Origin: Ardenticatenaceae bacterium
GTDB lineage: Bacteria; Chloroflexota; Anaerolineae; Promineifilales; Promineifilaceae
Length of the DNA: 64,000 nucleotides
Direction of reading: 5' to 3'
Assembly: GCA_020634495.1 (NCBI GenBank)
Contig: JACKBR010000022.1
Coordinates: 14,812-78,811, forward strand
Shown: positions 62,212 to 64,000 of the stretch, piece after piece
Position numbering within the stretch: the first letter of the stretch is position 1
How the letters are laid out: every line of letters begins with the position of its first letter
Notes under the pieces: generated by a model
What the model was told of the DNA's origin: nothing
Seen by the model: the letters and a program-made list of their open reading frames with translations, nothing else
Databases searched by the model: none
Program-made: the position numbers and the translations under genes

Positions 62212-63867
62212 ATGTCTGCAACAATGATTTTGTACAACGGCCGTATCCATACCCTAAACCCACAGCAGCCCACGGCAACGGCCGTTGCCGTCCGCGACGG
62301 CCAGATTTTGGCTGTGGGCAGCGATGATGACATTAAGCCCTTGCTTGCTGCTGGTGGCGAGCTGGTGGATTTGAACGGCCGTTGCCTCACCCCAGGTCTC
62401 GTCGATGCCCACGTCCATTTTCACGGCTTCGCCCTCAGCCTCCAGCGCGTCGATTTGCGCGGCACCACCAGCCTCGACGAAGCCCTCAACCGCATCGCCG
62501 CCAAAATCTCCAATCTCCAATCTCCAATCTCCGATTTTTGGCTCCAGGGAAGAGGCTGGCGCGTCAACGACTGGGGCCAAACCAGCTTTCCCACCGCCGC
62601 CCACCTGGACGCCATTGCCAGCGACCTGCCCATTTGCCTGCGCGACCACAGCGGGCACGCCGCCTGGGTCAACAGCCGCGCCTTGCAAATGGCCAACATC
62701 GACGCCCAAACGGCCGATCCGCCCGGCGGCCAGATTCAGCGCGATGAAAACGGCCGTCCCACCGGCATTCTGTTTGAAGACGCCATCGATCTGGTAGCGC
62801 GCCACATTCCCGAAACAACCACTGCCCAAATTGCCGAGGCGATGCGAGAAGCTCAGGCTTATTGCTGGCGCGTGGGCCTAACCGGGATTCATGATTTTGA
62901 CGGCCGTTCCTGCTTCATCGCCCTGCAAACCCTGCACCAAAATGGCGAGCTAGGCCTGCGCGTGGTGAAAAACGTGCCCGTCTACCGGCTGGAGCACGCC
63001 ATCGGCGTGGGGCTGCGCAGCGGCTTTGGCGATGAATGGCTGCGCATCGGCGGCGTCAAGATTTTTGCCGATGGGGCGCTAGGGCCGCGCACCGCCTCCA
63101 TGATTGCCCCTTACGAAGGCGAGCCAAACAACTACGGCATCATCGTCACGGACAAAGAGGAAATGCTGGAAAAGGCCAGCGCCGCCAGCGCCAACGGCCT
63201 CAGCGTCACCGTCCATGCCATTGGCGACAAGGCCAACCATGATGTGCTGGATGTGTTTGAAGCGGTTAGAAAGCAGGAGATCGGAGATCGGAGATTAGAG
63301 ATTAAAAGCGGCCAATCTCCAATCTCCAGTCTCCAATCTCCCATCCTTCGCCACCGCATTGAGCATGTCCAGCTCATCCACCCGGCCGACCAGCATCGCC
63401 TGGCCCAATTGGGCGTCATTGCCTCCATGCAGCCCATTCACGCGACTTCGGATATGGAAACGGCCGTACGCCACTGGGGCAGCCGCACCAAAGACAGCTA
63501 TGCTATTCGCACCATGCTCAACAGCGGGGCAACCGTTGTTTTTGGCTCCGACGCGCCCATCGAGAAGATCGATCCACTGCCCGGCATTCATGCGGCCGTT
63601 ACCCGCCGCCGCGCCGATGGCAGTCCTGGGCCAGAGGGCTGGCACCCCGAACAAAAACTCACCATGACTGAGGCCATCCACGGCTTCACCACCGCCGCCG
63701 CCATCACCAGCGGCCAGGAGGCGCGGCTGGGCAGCATTGCCCCCGGCAAGCTGGCCGATTTCACCATTTTTGGCCGGGACATCTTTACTATCCCCTCAGA
63801 CGAACTGCTGGATGTAGAAATATCTGGCACAGTCGTAGGCGGCCAATTCAAACACCGCACATTTTAG
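62212..63867 (+). CDS. YtcJ-like metal-dependent amidohydrolase
   Basis: A 551-residue amidohydrolase of the YtcJ/N-substituted formamide deformylase group. Metal ligands appear in TPGLVDAHVHFHGFALSLQR, in KIFADGALGPRTA (Lys), SVTVHAIGDKANHDV (His), RHRIEHVQLIHPADQHR (His) and VFGSDAPIEKIDPLPGI (Asp). Substrate unknown. Two in-frame GGAGATT-family repeats lie inside: a half copy (62504-62536) and a full palindrome (63275-63342), both in loops. AAGGAG is 9 nt before ATG 62212. Many ACGGCCGT copies occur here. Confidence 0.9.
   Translation: MSATMILYNGRIHTLNPQQPTATAVAVRDGQILAVGSDDDIKPLLAAGGELVDLNGRCLTPGLVDAHVHFHGFALSLQRVDLRGTTSLDEALNRIAAKISNLQSPISDFWLQGRGWRVNDWGQTSFPTAAHLDAIASDLPICLRDHSGHAAWVNSRALQMANIDAQTADPPGGQIQRDENGRPTGILFEDAIDLVARHIPETTTAQIAEAMREAQAYCWRVGLTGIHDFDGRSCFIALQTLHQNGELGLRVVKNVPVYRLEHAIGVGLRSGFGDEWLRIGGVKIFADGALGPRTASMIAPYEGEPNNYGIIVTDKEEMLEKASAASANGLSVTVHAIGDKANHDVLDVFEAVRKQEIGDRRLEIKSGQSPISSLQSPILRHRIEHVQLIHPADQHRLAQLGVIASMQPIHATSDMETAVRHWGSRTKDSYAIRTMLNSGATVVFGSDAPIEKIDPLPGIHAAVTRRRADGSPGPEGWHPEQKLTMTEAIHGFTTAAAITSGQEARLGSIAPGKLADFTIFGRDIFTIPSDELLDVEISGTVVGGQFKHRTF
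62504..62536 (+). repeat. Half copy of the AATCTCC repeat inside the amidohydrolase gene
   Basis: AATCTCC tandem units (62505-62533) are read in frame as KISNLQSPISDF. Only one arm of the palindrome is present. Confidence 0.75.
63275..63342 (+). repeat. GGAGATC/AATCTCC palindromic repeat inside the amidohydrolase gene
   Basis: GGAGATCGGAGATCGGAGAT and AGAGATT on the left face CCAATCTCCAATCTCCAGTC and TCCAATCTCC on the right, around AAAAGCGG. It is read in frame as QEIGDRRLEIKSGQSPISSL and leaves the gene open. Confidence 0.85.
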
Positions 63868-63879
63868 GCTACAGTAATA

Positions 63880-64000
63880 AAACCTCACCTTGTCATGCTG
63901 AGTGAAACGAAGCATCCCTACGGAGATCATCCTTTGCGGGTATTGTCTTGGAGTGGTGGTCTTCAGAGGGATTCTTCACTGCGCTGCGCTCCGTTCAGAG
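63880..64000. repeat. TCATGCTGAGTGAAACGAAGCATCC-type dispersed repeat, cut by window edge
   Basis: CTTGTCATGCTGAGTGAAAC and GAAGCATCCCT (63889-63921) face GGATTCTTCACTGCGCTGCG to the right edge, arranged as an inverted pair. A shorter copy is at 48834-48860. No gene is seen after 63867. Confidence 0.6.

Overview
This window looks like the chromosome of a Chloroflexota bacterium, probably Anaerolineae-like. The inference rests on the mix of families: a CofD for coenzyme F420, a Ccm cytochrome c maturation cluster, secreted proteins with Thr/Pro-rich linkers, a stand-alone radical SAM protein with an N-terminal B12-binding-like region, and Yip1/ABC/CARDB operons. No rRNA gene is present to confirm it. 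One tRNA gene, about 53 intact or edge-truncated protein genes and two decayed genes are supported.

Layout. 1-7.1 kb: nusA (cut by the left edge) behind a promoter and a terminator-like leader hairpin; a divergent DEDDh exonuclease with a C-terminal WYL-like domain; an MFS transporter, a GNAT acetyltransferase and an SDR; then a Pit phosphate transporter with its DUF47 partner, preceded by a Pho-box-like repeat. 7.1-12 kb (minus): a four-gene export operon, Yip1 protein, ABC ATPase, secreted CARDB protein, MacB/FtsX-type permease. 12.3-17.5 kb: a TPR hybrid histidine kinase and the radical SAM protein. 17.8-20.5 kb: two tiny membrane or exported proteins, ApbE and a ferric-reductase-like haem membrane protein, apparently one operon. 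20.6-25 kb: an ELWxxDGT-repeat secreted protein, a DUF3048 lipoprotein, and two overlapping paralogous membrane-anchored proteins. 25-29.7 kb: tRNA-Leu, an ECF sigma with its anti-sigma, a Nudix hydrolase and MutL. 29.7-31.3 kb: an AT-richer type II restriction-modification island of BglII/BstYI type. 31.4-34.1 kb: an MgtC/DUF4010 protein, a YgfZ-like protein and a DinB-like protein. 34.5-41.2 kb: the Ccm cluster (ccmE, ccmF, ccmH, ccmG-like, ccmI-like) ending in a multidomain cytochrome c. 41.3-47.8 kb: an EthD-type protein, ComM, a YozE-like protein, a TPR protein, DUF3253, an ARMT1-like phosphatase, an O-methyltransferase and a VOC protein. 47.8-50.5 kb: an IS110 remnant and an ettA pseudogene. 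50.6-58.5 kb: metG, two unknown or secreted proteins, a second hybrid kinase, an Lgt-like protein and a TlpA-like thioredoxin. 58.6-64 kb: cofD, an M20 amidohydrolase, an alpha/beta hydrolase and a YtcJ-like amidohydrolase.

The strongest window-wide signal is not a gene. The perfect palindrome ACGGCCGT occurs about 120 times by eye count, roughly once per 530 bp, where about one copy is expected. It sits in all reading frames (giving Thr-Ala-Val, Asn/Tyr/Asp-Gly-Arg or Arg-Pro) and in intergenic DNA. Three inverted pairs of it (one copy in one pair is imperfect) form transcription terminators. It is absent from the restriction-modification island, the ELW-repeat gene and the IS110/ettA debris. 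A second layer is a set of short hairpin-forming repeat families. One (GGAGATT/AATCTCC type) lies in frame inside mutL and inside the amidohydrolase gene. Another, about 105 bp, folds into a three-way junction whose differences between copies keep the pairing. Several genes appear to be leaderless, with the -10 box ending 6-7 nt before the ATG.
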